A stretch of 54,449 nt of DNA from Bacteroidota bacterium (lineage in GTDB: Bacteria; Bacteroidota; Bacteroidia; JAFLBG01), in assembly GCA_017303975.1 (NCBI GenBank), contig JAFLBG010000021.1, positions 1 through 54,449 on the forward strand, read 5' to 3'. Made by a program: the position numbers and the translations under genes. Of the stretch, positions 53,582-54,449 are shown one piece after another; position 1 is the stretch's first letter, and the number at the start of each line of letters is the position of its first letter. The notes beneath the pieces are model-generated. The model did not search any database, was not told the origin of the DNA, and saw nothing but the letters and a program-made list of their open reading frames with translations.

Positions 53582-54449
53582 TTATTGTTTGTTTAATTTA
53601 CTGTTTTTATAACCATATAAAAAGTAAACTAAAAGGCCAATTCCAAACCAAATAAAAAACCAAATCCAATTAGAAGCAGCCATTCCTGTAAGTAAATAGC
53701 AACAAGACAAAAGTCCAGCAACAGGTATAAACGACAAATTTCTTAGAAAAGACAAAATTGCCATTACAATAAAAAGTACAAAGAAAAGTATCATGCTAAT
53801 GTTAGATGTAAAGTTTTCTCCTTTTACATCTAACAATGATTTTATGTACTGCATATTATAGCTAAGCATAAGTACTGTACTAATAATAAAAATTGCAGGA
53901 ACAATATATTTTGCATTAATATATGGCAGATGAAACTTTCCAGCTACTTTTTCTCTTTTGGGTAATAATAAAATTCCTCCGCAAACTAGCACAAACGCAA
54001 ATAAAGTACCAATACTTGTAAAATCGAGTACAAAATTTTCGTCAGTAAAAAAGATAGGAACTCCAACCACAAATCCTGTTACAATTGTTGCAAAGCCGGG
54101 CGTTTTGTATTTTGGATGAATAGATGAAAAGCGGTTAGGCATTAATCCATCTCGGCTCATAGTCATCCAAATACGAGGCTGCCCCATTTGAAAAACCAAT
54201 AAAACACTTGTCATGGCTACCACAGCAGCAATAGAGACAATAAACAACATCCATTTAACACCTTTTAGTTTAAATATTTCAGCCAATGGATCGCTCACAC
54301 CAAGCATATCATAAGGCACCATACCGGTTAGAACCAGTGCTAATATGATATAAACAACGGTGCAAATTAGTAAAGAGTAAATCATTCCTTTGGGCAAATC
54401 ACGCTGCGGATTTTCACTTTCCTCTGCCAATGTTGATATCGCATCAAAT
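53582..54449 (-). CDS. APC-family amino-acid permease, N-terminus beyond the window
   Basis: The frame runs open through base 54449: FDAISTLAEESENPQRDLPKG at the window edge is the conserved helix-6/loop motif of amino acid-polyamine-organocation permeases. What remains is the C-terminal ~289 residues with about seven transmembrane helices, including FQMGQPRIWMTMSRDGLMP, a typical cationic-amino-acid-transporter signature. The ATG-less internal TTG at 54430 is not the true start. Its stop is one base from the hutI start codon, so the two are co-transcribed; import of histidine or another amino acid is a reasonable guess, not shown. Confidence 0.9.
   Translation of the reverse strand, partial: FDAISTLAEESENPQRDLPKGMIYSLLICTVVYIILALVLTGMVPYDMLGVSDPLAEIFKLKGVKWMLFIVSIAAVVAMTSVLLVFQMGQPRIWMTMSRDGLMPNRFSSIHPKYKTPGFATIVTGFVVGVPIFFTDENFVLDFTSIGTLFAFVLVCGGILLLPKREKVAGKFHLPYINAKYIVPAIFIISTVLMLSYNMQYIKSLLDVKGENFTSNISMILFFVLFIVMAILSFLRNLSFIPVAGLLSCCYLLTGMAASNWIWFFIWFGIGLLVYFLYGYKNSKLNKQ

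Overview
The window is an AT-rich stretch of a Bacteroidota chromosome, most likely Flavobacteriia or a related free-living class. The evidence is a type IX secretion C-terminal sorting domain, a GLPGLI-family protein, TonB-dependent-receptor-like barrels with N-terminal carboxypeptidase-regulatory domains, a short 286-residue primary sigma factor, bacillithiol deacetylase BshB1, a GWxTD protein, SiaB/SiaC homologues, DUF4834, zinc-free type B L31, and promoters of the form TTG-N19-TAnnTTTG with little Shine-Dalgarno signal. It is densely coded: no gap exceeds about 300 bases. I see no rRNA, tRNA, CRISPR array or prophage. The only mobile-type element is one IS200-like (RAYT-type) transposase with palindromic repeats.

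Layout. 1-8117 holds mostly envelope genes: a cut-off lipoprotein with a small barrel protein, a YvlD-like membrane protein, a thioredoxin-fold protein, a possibly lipidated MsrB, a CAP-domain protein, and an overlapping GLPGLI/outer-membrane-barrel pair. 8179-13837 is surface-polysaccharide flavoured: a sugar amidotransferase and a glutamine-dependent asparagine-synthase-like enzyme on one strand, a GWxTD protein and a family 2 glycosyltransferase on the other. 13826-22191 holds housekeeping and signalling genes: aroQ, xerD, a small membrane protein, a TPR-SpoIIE phosphatase, a 3-hydroxyacyl-CoA dehydrogenase, a T9SS cargo protein, an RlmI-like methyltransferase, rpmE2 and rpoD.

22485-23435 encodes a SiaC-like phosphoprotein and a SiaB-like kinase. 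The TPR-SpoIIE phosphatase about 5 kb away is a natural candidate partner for this partner-switching module. 23596-26959 has bshB1, a DUF6913-like gene and ligA. 26962-27767 is the REP/transposase island. 27816-34536 has a double TonB-C protein, prmC, ribD, uvrB and dnaK; dnaK is preceded by a sigma-54-like promoter.

34794-43302 has an RluA-type pseudouridine synthase, a large zinc metalloprotease, a YfhO-like membrane protein, a DUF4834 protein whose tail copies the DnaK tail, dps, a lipocalin-like protein and miaA. 43299-50169 is a MacAB-type ABC exporter operon (ATPase, two permeases, adaptor; no TolC) behind an outer-membrane barrel gene. 50238-54449 is a catabolic run: amino-acid permease (cut by the window end), hutI, a DUF7935-like protein and the large subunit of a B12-dependent acyl-CoA mutase.

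Most genes have clear family assignments from motifs. The regulatory calls come from reading by eye and were not tested computationally.
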